Assembly: GCA_030323885.1 (NCBI GenBank)
Contig: CM059193.1
Location: forward strand, 90,101,825 to 90,165,824
Length of the DNA stretch: 64,000 bases
Direction of reading: 5' to 3'
Source of the DNA: Branchipolynoe longqiensis
Taxonomy: Eukaryota > Annelida > Polychaeta > Phyllodocida > Polynoidae
Part shown: positions 40,542 to 50,915 of the stretch, in pieces
Layout: each line of letters begins with the position of its first letter
Position numbering within the stretch: the first letter of the stretch is position 1
Notes under the pieces: generated by a model
What the model was told of the DNA's origin: nothing
What the model saw: the letters and a program-made list of their open reading frames with translations, nothing else
Databases searched by the model: none
Position numbers and translations under genes: made by a program

Positions 40542-40859
40542 TGAAAGCTGCATAGTCCGATGAAAGCATTACAATTTCAAAACCAACAGATTTATCACGA
40601 TTTGATTGTATATAATACTGGTCCATTTATTAAGAATGTGTTGCCACATGGAAGGGAACACTGAGTCAATTTAATAGAACATGTTACTGCAGAAGGCTAT
40701 GGTGTCAGAGTTTTAGCACGCTTCAAATATCGCCAAAGTTATCCATTAAAAATTAAAGTTACTTCAAACAAACATGAGGAAGATTATACCAATCAATTCA
40801 AGGTAATTATTTCAGAAAAATGACAGAAACTGAAAACCATCGGATTATGCAACTTTAAG
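40542..40859. mobile_element. MITE, TTAA family (T2), copy 1
   Basis: Left aagctgcatagtccgatgaa, right (inverted) accatcggattatgcaactt followed by TTAA-like flank. About 318 bp, non-coding. Confidence 0.8.
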
Positions 40860-41103
40860 ATTATTGATTCTTCCACTCTGAGAACGTAAATAACAGGTAG
40901 TCCAAGAACAAACTCTGGCCGCTACTTCCTAAAAGGTCCCTCCGTTTATTTAAAGTCAACATTGCAGGCGAGTGAGGGTAAATAGGCAGGCGCAGGCGTG
41001 TGCTGGGGGCACCCGAGCCATATTTGACATGTTGAGCATAGACGAGCGGGTGCCCAGGAAACTGCAACAACCACACTGTTTAGACATGAGAGACCAACCT
41101 TGA

Positions 41104-41447
41104 TTGATTGATTGATTGGTGGTTGCTTTACGCCGTGTCGGCAGCATAGGCCATATTCATGGCGAGAAATGTTTGTTTTTTGTTCAAACCATCGCTTTTA
41201 CATGTAAAAGCAGACAATCAATATGTGCCAATAGACACTCATTAAATTCCCATAGAAAAAGAAAGGTTTTATTAATAATTGATAGAATTTATTTAGTAAA
41301 CTATATGAGGTGGTACAGTCCAGCTGCCCTCAAAAAGGCTAAAATGTTTTCTTGTTTTACTTTAGTAAAAAGGTCATGCATACTGTCTGCAGTGTAGAAT
41401 TGTTGGTCCAGGGCCAACAAGTCAATGCAACTTAGTAACGACGAAGT
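41104..41447 (-). pseudogene. I/Nimb-like LINE 3' end with intact C-terminal codons
   Basis: On the minus strand the frame (about 41,410 to 41,305) ends QENILAFLRAAGLYHLI then stop, followed by the 3' UTR and an attg tail at 41,101. It supplies the C-terminus deleted in the copy at 8,512. 5'-truncated. Confidence 0.8.
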
Positions 41448-41565
41448 TACTTCAAACACTGGGCTAACGCAGCATAATGCATTAATATGCAATCGACATT
41501 TCAGGAATATAGATATTTTGTTAATGCATACCCAATGGGTGAAAAGAGTATTTGTTATGTGTGTA

Positions 41566-41884
41566 TCTTGTTGTTTCACCTCCTAGCACCATCTAAAGTA
41601 ATATCAGGACGGGTACCTACTTGTGACAGTGCGCACTCATGGCGACTTTGTAATGCTGCCCCACGGGGAAATCAGGCCACCAGCACCATGATATGATACC
41701 CCACTCAGTCACATTATCCTGACACTGAGTTAACCAGTCCTTGCCATGTCCTATTACTGGCAATCGCCTGGCTAGGAAGCCATACTTCATTTTAAAGTCA
41801 TTGGTTTGACTCGACTGGGATCCGACCTCCCCACCTTCCGCGCGCGAGGCCAGCGCTCTTCCGATTAGTCAACCACGCCTAGTC
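41566..41884 (-). repeat. SINE long subfamily, second head type
   Basis: Tail at the left (cttgttgtttcacctcctag). At the right the head reads, on the minus strand, taggcgtggttgactaatcg and then gcctcgcgcgcggaagg, like 33,828. Confidence 0.85.
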
Positions 41885-42150
41885 GTGAAATGAGTGACCA
41901 GAGCCGAGGCACTCATTTACTCTCCTTGCTGGGATTTGGAGAAAACAGCAAACTACGCACCTCTCCCAGGGATCCAGCCAATCACAGCCAGCCTACTCCC
42001 TCGCTCTGATTGGCCGGCTTCCAAAGCCAACAACCAATCACACGACACCTCATCCTGGCACTCTTCCACACCCACCAGGAATGCCAAACAGTCACTCTAC
42101 AACTGAGCAAGAGCACGGCGACACCTCTGCTCAACCTCTTACAACGTGGA
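41885..42150. other. unassigned, with three CCAAT-type motifs
   Basis: gccaatcaca (about 41,977), gattggc (42,008) and accaatcaca (42,032) lie within 70 bp. Could be an LTR or promoter remnant; no other support. Confidence 0.35.
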
Positions 42151-42152
42151 CC

Positions 42153-42503
42153 AGACGGTATGGCGGAATGCATCCATTTACTGTTATGGCAGGAATGTGG
42201 GTTCTAGGATGTGTTTACTTATTGTTCCTTATTACGTTGATGCAAACCAACGACTTACAAATTGATCCTTGTCACTTCCTAGCCTGGCGCTCGGCATTAT
42301 TTAGATAGGACAAGGACTGGTTGGCTCAGTGTCAGGATAAGGTGACTGAGTGGGATTTCAGGTCATGCTGCTGGCAGCCAGGTCTCCCAGTAGGGCAGCA
42401 CAATGAAGTTGTCATTTGTGTGCACTCTCACAAGTCGGTAGTCTTTGTGATATGACATTATATGTTGCCGGGATGTAAAACTCCAACAATCCCAACCAAC
42501 ATC
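42153..42503 (+). repeat. SINE long subfamily
   Basis: Head agacggtatggcggaatgca, body with cctagcctggcgctcggcat, tail gatatgacattatatgttgc. Confidence 0.8.
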
Positions 42504-42504
42504 T

Positions 42505-42825
42505 TGCTGCATAGAAGACTTGAATTCAAGTAGCCCATTCTAATTGTAAAAATATACGGATTTTCGGTTTAGAATTGTATATTGGTAGACAGCATTATTA
42601 TTCTTGGGTGATGGAGTGTGGACGATGTTATGTAAACTAAAAGTAATAATATCCCACTCCCATTATGACATGATATAAGCTATGTGAAATATATGTTCAT
42701 ACATGATGCCTAAGATTAATGAAGAGATGTTCCTAAATAAGAGACAGTACATGAGTGTTGAAATACTTCTCAATGCATTCATAAAGAGTGCAATTGGAGA
42801 AGAGACCATTTTAACAGAGATCTAT
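42505..42825. other. unassigned AT-rich stretch
   Basis: Nothing recognised. Confidence 0.5.
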
Positions 42826-43465
42826 TGTAACTGTTTGCAGCTACCTGTCCCTACATGACCACTGGGTGGGCCCAACAGCCTAATCTGCATATACACACAG
42901 GGCACCTCCTGCAGCTTGGTTGAGTGACAGCCACCCCTACTGGGGGGGGGGGGGTGCCACCCACCCGACTGTGGAGGTGCCTGATTGGCTGGCTGAGGAC
43001 TGCCCAGTCACCCACTTCCCATTGGCCCTCTGACCACACTAGCCTCAAACCAAGATCTTATTTCTAGACTCTGCTCCAGACCCCCTGGAGAGAGATCACT
43101 CTACTCCTGGCTCTGGAGTGAGACACACCTACTCTTGAGCAGGAACCCAAGACACTCTGTCTGATGCTGGCTAAATTCATATATTCCAATTGAGTGTAAC
43201 ACAGCCATAGGACTCCTGTCCCATGGGCTGTGTACACTGCTTTCTATACAGGCTAAAGAGGTAATGATATCTTGTGTGGCTAGAAGGTAAGGGGAGTGGA
43301 TGGTAGGTCACTGGTAGGTGGACAGAAGTCGGTGTTAATAAAGCACAACTTCCCCACTGTTTATCTGAGTGACTTGTCTTCATTCTTCCTTCATATTGGT
43401 TAAATGAGCTGACAGATAAGAGATAATGACGGGGAGAGTTTTGTCATATTATCTGGTGTCCCAAA
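42826..43465 (+). repeat. LTR-like candidate with downstream PBS-like motif
   Basis: GC-rich upstream part, then gtgttaataaagcacaac (polyadenylation-like) near 43,332 and a T/C-rich end. tggtgtcccaaacgtgg at 43,455 resembles retrotransposon primer-binding regions. No second copy in the window, so this is a weak call. Confidence 0.3.
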
Positions 43466-43648
43466 CGTGGCCGGGCATTCAGTAATATCACATAATGTTT
43501 TGTTAAAGCTGCATAATCCGATGGAAAAGCACCAATCCAGGTCTGATCCAATATATTCAACCCCTATACTTGGGCACTTATTTAAGAATTTCCAGTGACA
43601 ACATGAGTAAATTTCAAGTTAATACAATATGTTACTGATGAAGCCTAT

Positions 43649-43881
43649 TTTTTGGGGGGTAGATTAGTTGATTAAGCTGGGAAATTTCAATCGCAGACGA
43701 TTGGTCTTCCTCATTGCACCGCTCCTTGCTCTATCCTAATAATGTCGAGCGCCAGGGTAGGAAGCGACAAGTATCAATTTTTAAGTCATTGGTTTGACTC
43801 GACCAAGGTTCAAACTCACGATCCCATGATCTACCAGAATGGGAGACGGATGCTCAACATATTCGGCCATCCTGTCTGGTC
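43649..43881 (-). repeat. SINE short subfamily, complete (233 bp)
   Basis: Flanked by AAGCCTAT at 43,641-43,648 and 43,882-43,889. On the minus strand: head gacaggatggccgaatatgt, body as far as the cattattaggatagagc segment, then the alternative 3' end (gcggtgcaatgaggaagacc, cccagcttaatcaacta). It defines the short subfamily. Confidence 0.88.
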
Positions 43882-43996
43882 AAGCCTATGACGACAACAT
43901 TTTGATGTATGCCCCAAAATTAATATGCCATGTTTTAATTTCAAATATGGCTAACTTTAGCCATCTAAAATAAAAGCTACGTGAAACTAAAGAAAG

Positions 43997-44342
43997 GTTT
44001 TGTTTGTTTGTTGTTGCTTTACATCCTAGCAACGTCTAGGTCAGATTAGGACGGATACCGACTTGTGAGAATGCACACTCATGGCAACTTTATAGTGCTA
44101 CCCCACTGGGAGACCTGGCCACCAGCACCATGACCTGATATACCACTCAGTCACATTATCCTGACACTGAGCCAAGCAGTTCTTGCCCTATCCTAATAAT
44201 GCCGAGTGCCTGGCTAGGAAGCGACAAGTATCAATTTTTAAGTCATTGGTTTGACTCGACCAGGGTTCAAACCCATTATCCCATGGTCTACCAACATGGG
44301 AGAAGGACGCTCTACCTCATTCGGCCACTCCATCTGGTCTCG
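43997..44342 (-). repeat. SINE long subfamily, complete (346 bp)
   Basis: Flanked by AAAGAAAG at 43,989-43,996 and 44,343-44,350. Tail at the left (tttgttgttgctttacatcc), head at the right (cattcggccactccatctg). Confidence 0.88.
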
Positions 44343-44570
44343 AAAGAAAGTTAGACTATATCAATCAACCTAATGTACTTCTCTAAAATCATGATTGAAA
44401 CTCAAAACCATAGCACTTTGTAACTTTAATATATATCACATATTCAGAGTATTCCACCACTATATCCTTTAGCAAGGCAAGACAGCATTTGCTTGAATGA
44501 GTCCAGTAAATTCTGGCTGGTGTTATCCAAAACAACCGCATTCAACTTGATTCTTGTTAAAGCCCAAATC

Positions 44571-44930
44571 TGTTAAAGCTGGATAGACCGATGACAACAT
44601 CAAATTTTCAAAACCAAAATAATTATCTAAATTGGATTCCACACATCTACCTTCGATACTGGTGCACTTATTAAACATCTATCGCCACACATATGGGAAT
44701 AGTGAGGCAATTGAATAGAACCTATCACTGCAGAGGGCTATGGTGTCAAAGTTTTCACAAGCTTGCCAAAATTAATTTAGTATGGTTGCACTTAAAATAT
44801 CTCAAAAGTTACCCACTTAAAATAAAAGTTACTTCAAGCTAAAGAAAGGTACATTATAACGATCAACCTAATGTATTTATCTCAGAAAATTTCAAAAACC
44901 CCAAAACCATCAGACTATGCAACTTTAAGT
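44571..44930. mobile_element. MITE, TTAA family (T2), copy 3
   Basis: TTAA then agctggatagaccgatgaca at the left; catcagactatgcaact then TTAA at the right. Confidence 0.85.
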
Positions 44931-45163
44931 AGTGATTTATGCGGGAAGGCGGATGTTGCTGGAGCAGTGGTGGCACCCTGTTGCCTACCGGATGTGTAGT
45001 GTCAGTGGTGAAAGATGGCTTCCAGATAATAGAGGCCACTCCCTGAATAAAACAAGCCGCAATGCTTCATGGGTAATAATACCAGCATTTTAAAATATAT
45101 AGCATAAAGTATACATGATTTAATCAGTAGACAAGGTCTGGAAGGTCAAGGCATGCTGAAACT

Positions 45164-45476
45164 GCTTGGTTGGTTGTTGGAGTTTTACATCCTGGGAACC
45201 TCTAAGGTCATATCCAGAGAGGTACCGTATTGTGCTAGTGCGCACATTTATAATGTTGCCCCACTGGGAAATCAGGCCACTGGAACCAAAACACAATATC
45301 CCACTCATTGACATTATCCTGACACTGAGCTAACCAGTCCTTTCCCTATTAATGCTGAGCACCAGGCTAGAAAGTGGACACGTATCATTTTGATAAGTCA
45401 TTGGTTTGACTCGACTGGGAACCCAACTCCCAATATCCAGCATGTGAGGCCCACGCTCTACCGATTCGGCGACCCC
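45164..45476 (-). repeat. SINE long subfamily, second head type
   Basis: Tail ggttggttgttggagtttta at the left, degenerate head (ctctaccgattcggcgaccc) at the right. Confidence 0.82.
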
Positions 45477-45744
45477 CCCTGCCCCCCGGTTGCTGAGACC
45501 GGTGACAGTTTATTTGTTAGTAACTTGTTCAGGTGAGAGTTTCGGCCCTGAGGCTTCTTATTCCGGATTGTGTGTCACCTGACTGACGAGTGATGCGCGG
45601 TCACGTGACTAAAATTAAACAGACCTCCATAGAGCGATGCTGTAGGCAGCCACGTGAAAATGGTGTCAGGTTGCCATTGTAGAAAGGGCGGCTATGTTTT
45701 AAAGCAATTATCAACAGTTCCAACCCAGATCTCAGGTTACTGGG

Positions 45745-45886
45745 TGTTGATCGCACAATGGGTAGAGCAGTTGTATCTCATATCGCGAGATCATGGGATC
45801 AATTCCCGGTAGACTCTACCCATCCTCATATCACCTTAGATGTTGCCAAGATGTAAAACTCCAACACCAACCCAAACCGGGTAGAT
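45745..45886 (+). repeat. SINE with a third tRNA head joined directly to the common tail
   Basis: The head gcacaatgggtagagcagtt with B-box-like gggatcaattccc is followed after only about 10 bp by the conserved tail (catatcaccttagatgttgc, gtaaaactccaacaccaa). No long body. Confidence 0.7.
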
Positions 45887-45997
45887 TCAAAGTTAAGAGG
45901 TATAATAGGCATTGTCTGAAGCTGAACACATCCACTACAGGTAAGTGTGTCAGAACCAGATACCTAGCTAGTCAGATGTAATGGTTGTGATTATTTC

Positions 45998-46230
45998 CAG
46001 ATGAGGAGTCCACGAGCAAAATCTTACGAACACCAATTCAAACCTTCAAAAGGTTCATTTCTTACATTCATAATATGTTGTTAGGTTCATTTCTTGTTTT
46101 CGTAATCCTTTCTTCATTGCTCCATAATCATTTCATAAGAAAACAAGTTGAATTAGTGAGACATAATATTACCTTGAGGCAAATTTAATTCAATTTTTCG
46201 ATTTGCATTTACAGGGGTTTTTCTCATTTT
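45998..46230. repeat. decayed T1-family element
   Basis: The segment gaggagtccacgagcaaaat at the left resembles the T1 terminus; the interior gctccataatcatttcataa matches 16,455 and 37,550. Confidence 0.5.
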
Positions 46231-46237
46231 ATTTGTT

Positions 46238-46355
46238 GGTCCATTAGTTGATTAAGTAGGATAAGTTTCTATTTTGGACAATTGGTCTTTTTCTCTCCAC
46301 TGCTCCTTGTCCTATCCTAATAATGGCGAATGCCAGGCTAGGTAGCGAAAAGGCT
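46238..46355 (-). repeat. SINE short subfamily, 5' part missing
   Basis: The segment ccattagttgattaagtagg, then ccactgctccttgtcctatc and ggcgaatgccaggctagg, is the short 3' end and part of the body; the head is lost. Confidence 0.75.
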
Positions 46356-47195
46356 ATGGCACAAGCTATCCTAAGGCAATTTATACCAATCCAAACTCTA
46401 TTAAACTCAGATGTTCCAAACACACCTATACCAAGTCAATGTATGTTGAGCCATGCTATACCAACCCAAACTATAACAAACCAGGTTGTAGGAAATCAAG
46501 TTATACCAAAGCGATATATGTCAAACCAAGTTATACTAAACTAAGATTATAAATCGGAGCTAACCAAGTCAATCTATCGGAAACTAAGTCAAACTATTGC
46601 AAACCAAGCAATCGGTAACCTAGCTATACATAATCAAGCTATGTCAAGTCATATTATTATAGACTCCGTAAGAGATAACGTAAGACGTATGTTGGTTGAG
46701 ATCGATACCTCTGGCTGGCCAAACACATTAGCCTACCATTTTATTATGGTCAAAATTTCAGATGAGAGTGAGGGTGATGCTAGAGCTTGCGCCTTCTCGG
46801 CGGCCGCTCGCCGCGGGCCTGCCTACCTGAGTGCAGACCTGAGTCGCCCAGGCCGCTGTGTTTGCCAGCGAACCCTCTGTTAAATAATATTTATATAATG
46901 TCTTTATATACCACATTATGCATCAAGCAACCCAGACCAATACAAGATATGACAGGCCAAGCTGTAATAACTTGGCTATGCTAAACTCATCTATGCAAAA
47001 CCAAAACCAAGTCAAGCTCTACCAAACTAAGCTATACCAAGCCATGCTATATCAATCGAAGCTATACCAAGTCAAACAATAGTAAACCTAGTCAGGCTAT
47101 AGCAAACCAACATATAGCAAACCTAGATATAGAAAAGCAAGCTATACCAAGCCAAGCTAAATCAAGTCAAGCTATATCAAGGTAAGGTATACCAA
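46356..47195. repeat. degenerate CTATACCAAGCCAAG satellite, left segment
   Basis: Irregular 15-18 bp units such as gctataccaagtcaa and ctataccaaaccaa. A non-repetitive block (about 46,660-46,890, including a GC-rich gcggccgctcgccgcggg) interrupts it. It resumes after the LTR at 48,127. Confidence 0.7.
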
Positions 47196-48126
47196 TGTAA
47201 AATATTCCCATAATCAGCAGCGGGGGGAAATGGAAATCCTCTATTATTATTCTGTGTGTGCCCACTTATAGTGTGTTTATATGTATGTTGTGTATACATA
47301 TGGCCTGGCCCTAGATAAAGGATTCACCCGGTACTCGCAGTACATGGGTGAATACCAACCCTATATAAAAACGGTCGAAAAAGAGGGTTAATGAACTGAG
47401 AGCCTAATTTCACGATCTAAGAAGCAACATCTATTCTTTGTAGATGTCTGCATATTTACCCGCTACTTTTGAGTTGGAAAATATAATAAAACATATACTT
47501 TAATGCAATTTAAAAGTGAAATCGACGGCGTTCTCTGGCCGCCATCTTGTCTTTTTGCATTCTCTCCCATTTCAGCAAATCTGTGCCAATATATGTAGCC
47601 ATTTGATCATGGAACCGCAGTTTCTACTTCATGTTCCATACTAAAGCTATTTTCGCCTCTATTTAGACTACGTTGTCCTTCACCCGTGTACTACAAGTAC
47701 CGGGTGAATCTTTTATATAGCCTGGCTCATGCTAGAGGGCAGGTAATTATAGACATAGGGATGATTTGCAGGTCTGGGTGAGTGCACTCAGGGCCTGGCT
47801 CTCTGCTGAGGTAGGGGTCAATGCACACAGGGGTCAAGGTGGGTCGTGGTGGCCACAGGTCAACCAGCTCTGGTTGTGGGCAGACCACTGCTGGTCGTGG
47901 TAACCAGAAATACTGAGTCCCTATTGGAGGAACTGGGAATGCTGCATCCCTATTGGTTGAATTGAATGTCATGATCCTATACCAAGAATCCATGTACTTT
48001 ATAATTATAATAAACCAGAGGGCTGGACTCTCTCTCTTACACTTTACTCTCTTCCTTTCTCTGTGTCCGTATTGTTTTCCTCATAACCTACGTACACAGG
48101 CACAGATCAGCGCATTGGTTTCTACA
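47196..48126 (+). mobile_element. solo LTR (copy 2) with 4-bp target duplication
   Basis: TGTAAAATATTCCC to TTTCTACA, flanked by CCAA at 47,192-47,195 and 48,127-48,130. AATAAACC near 48,010 precedes a C/T-rich R/U5-like region. Without the nested MITE it is about 510 bp. The longer frames inside (for example 47,727-47,993 minus) are not convincing. Confidence 0.82.
47312..47719. mobile_element. 408-bp MITE with 9-bp target duplication (Mutator-like), copy 1
   Basis: TIR of about 35 bp beginning tagataaaggattcacccgg. Flanks gcctggccc (47,303-47,311) and gcctggctc (47,720-47,728) match at 8 of 9. Same family, opposite orientation, as 56,138. Confidence 0.87.
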
Positions 48127-48235
48127 CCAAGGTAAGCTATATCAAGGTAAGCTAAACAAACCAGATTTGACCTAACCAGCTATACCAGACCAAGGCGCAC
48201 CATACCAACCCAAGCAATACAAAGGTCAATGTTAC
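48127..48235. repeat. CTATACCAAG satellite, right segment
   Basis: The segments ggtaagctatatcaaggtaa and gctataccagaccaagg continue the array seen left of the solo LTR. Confidence 0.7.
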
Positions 48236-48535
48236 CGTTGCTGCTTGCCTCTCTCTTTGCATGTTTTTTGCGATGTATTTTTGGCATGGTTTTTGTGGTA
48301 TTTTTTACATCTTTTTTGTGGGTGTTTTTCTTGGTGGTTAATGGTGTGTTACTGCTCCCGGTGTGTTCTCTATGTATCTGTGTTGCCCGGGTTTACTTTC
48401 AACTCTTCCCGCAGCAAAGGCCATCCTGCACGCGACTCCCCGTGTGTGCCACTGGGGACCAGACTCTTCACATCCCCACGTGGAGCAAAGCGCTGGGAGC
48501 CTCGTCTCAAAGCTCGGCCATGTTGTCTCTGAAAG

Positions 48536-49477
48536 CCCCCGTCACACTACGGCTTCCCACGGATTGCGACCACTTTGCGACCACTTTGCGACCACTTTGC
48601 AACCACTTTGCGACCACTGTACAACCACTTTCTGAGCACTTTGCGACCAAATTGCGGTTAATTTGCAACCACTTTGCGACCACCCTGCATCCACTTTGTG
48701 ACCACTTTGCAACCACTTTGCGGTTAATTTGCAACCACTTTGCGACCACCCTGCATCCACTTTGCAACCACTTTGCGAGCACTTTGCGACCACATTGCGG
48801 TTAATTTGCAACCACTTTGCGACTACCCTATGCCCACCTTACAACCACTCTGCGACCACTTTGCAGCTACTTTGCAACCACCCTGCGTCCACTTTGTGAC
48901 CACTTTGCGACCACTTTGCGACCACTTTGTGACCACATTGCGGTTAGTTTGCAACCACTTTGCGACCACCCTACATCCACTTTGCAACCACTTTACAACC
49001 ACGTTGAGACCACATTGCGGCTAATTTGCAACCACTTTGCGACCAACCTGCATCCACTTTGCGACCACTCTGTGACCACTTTGCGGCTACTTTGTAAACA
49101 CTTTGCGAGCACTATGCATCCAGGTTGTGACCACTCTATGAGCACTTTGCGACCACCTTGCAACCACTTGGCGATCACTGTACGGCCACGTTGCGACCAC
49201 TTTGGACAAAGGAACCCCCTCCTTGCGACCACCTTGCAACATTGCAACCTTCTTACGACCTCCTTGCATCAAAGGTAATGGACGCCAACCCCTGGCTGAC
49301 TATTTTATTCCCCTGGATGATCTTAGTGTGGTAGCTGCAATTTCCTTGCAACCAAAATAGTGAACGCTGAGGACTACTTTGCGGTCACTTGCGACAATGC
49401 TGCGACCACTTGCAACCTCTTTGCGACCACCACATTTTGTAGTCACATGGCGGTCACAAGCAGTAGTGTGAGTTGGG
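48536..49477. mobile_element. foldback/TIR element with 11-bp internal repeats, copy 2
   Basis: The left end cccccgtcacactacggctt resembles that of the element at 9,991. The right end agcagtagtgtgagttggg is its approximate inverse. 48,565-49,200 is filled by the 11-mer ctttgcgacca and variants (aaccactttg), so the 191-codon frame starting at 48,229 and its reverse partners are shadows. Some units add cggttaatttgc, giving a longer superperiod. Confidence 0.7.
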
Positions 49478-49623
49478 TATTAAGCTGCTTATTTCCACCA
49501 GATGAAGGCATTGAAGGTACATTTAGAAAGGATATTAATCAAGGTTCAGTCGCGATCAGCTATGAGCATCACGCAGTGTTTTAAGCAATCTAAGTTGTAA
49601 CTGTTCACAAAAAGACTGGAACA

Positions 49624-50047
49624 TATATATGAATAGCTCTTTTCCAAAACCTGCTAAGTGCTGGTCCAAAAAATGAGTTTGCAATGCCAGAGCTGGTTTC
49701 GTGGATCATGTTCTGGAGAAGAGCTCTTTGTATGTATGATGTATAATGTATTATGCGAGTATAAACATATGAAGCGAATTGTTTCCATTATATATTACAT
49801 TATTATATTATTTGATTACCATTGTTATTCTCTGTAAGACTCCCCACTTGACTGGTGGTGCCACCTGTGGCACACCTCCCCTCCAACGGGTGTCGACAAG
49901 TGTCAGTTGTACCAGAGGATGTTGTCTTATATACGAAGAGCTCTTTATATATATGAAGAGGTATTTTCCAAAGCATGAGCTACATGCAAACTCGTATGTT
50001 GGATCGGTGCTTATCAAGTTTTGGAAAAGAGCTCTTCATATATATAT
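49624..50047. mobile_element. TIR element with 29-bp ends, carrying an LTR-like insert
   Basis: atatatatgaatagctcttt at the left and the inverse (ggaaaagagctcttcatata) at the right pair over 29 bp within AT repeats. The inner agaagagctctttgtatg (49,718) and cgaagagctctttatata (49,937) may be a second pair of ends around the 49,725-49,920 repeat related to 16,630. Confidence 0.65.
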
Positions 50048-50890
50048 ATTTGCATTTATTCCTACATCCCTAGTCCCACTACCTTACCGCATCCCTCCCC
50101 CTACCTCGCCCACCCCACCCCGCCCTTCTAGACCCCCTCCCTTCACCTCCCTCCACCTACCACCACCAACACCCACCATACTTTCCCGCACCTCACCCCA
50201 CCCCACCCCTCTTCACCACCTGCCTCCACCTCCCACCACCCACACCCACCCTATTTCCTCTACCTTACCCCACCGCTCCCCTACCTCACCACACCCCACC
50301 CCTCAACACCAACTCCCTCCACCTCCAACCACCCACACCCACACCCACACCCACGATACTTCCCTACCTTACCCCATAACTCCCGCTACCTCACCTCACC
50401 CCACCCCACTCTTCTATCCCAACTCCCTCCACCTCCCTCCACCCACACCCACCATAATTCCTTACCATACTCCACCTCCCCCCTACCTCACCGCACCCCC
50501 ACCCCTCTACACCACCTCCCTCCACCTCCCAACACCCACTCCCACCCTACTTCCCCTACCATACCCCATTCCTCCCCCGACATCACCCCCACCCCTCCCC
50601 CTATCTCACCCCACCCCCACACCTCTACACCACCTCCCTCCACCTCCCACCCCCCACACCCCCTCTACTTCCCCTACCATACCCATTCCTCCCCCCGACA
50701 TCACCCCCACCCCTCCCCCTACTTCACCCCACCCCCACCCATCTACACCACCTCCCTCCACCTCCCACCACCCACACCCACCTTACTTTACCCCATCCCT
50801 CTCCCCACCTTACCCCCCACCCCTCGTCTCACCCCACTCCAACTTCCACCTACCTCGCCCCTCCTCACCCCACCCTCCTATCACCTTGTG
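50048..50890. repeat. C-rich minisatellite, 90-100 bp period, about 9 copies
   Basis: Units run ctaccttaccccatccctcc, then acctcaccccacccc, then ccctccacctcccaccaccc. The 385-codon proline/histidine frame at 49,779-50,936 reads mostly this array and is rejected. Confidence 0.88.
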
Positions 50891-50915
50891 TTCTTCTCAG
50901 CACGGCCTCATCCTA

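Larger units (their letters stand above)
43503..44432. mobile_element. MITE, TTAA family (T2), copy 2, with two nested SINEs
   Basis: The left terminus (TTAA, agctgcataatccgatgg) and right terminus (ccatagcactttgtaact, TTAA) enclose a T2 element interrupted by SINEs at 43,649 and 43,997. Removing each SINE and one target duplication restores continuity with copies 1 and 3. Confidence 0.85.

Noticed and set aside
46323..46544. 73-codon frame rich in Asn, Gln and Pro
   Set aside because: Reads the CTATACCAAG satellite.
48229..48804. 191-codon frame with a hydrophobic, signal-like N-terminus
   Set aside because: The second half reads the 11-mer array inside a foldback element; the first half has no recognisable homology.
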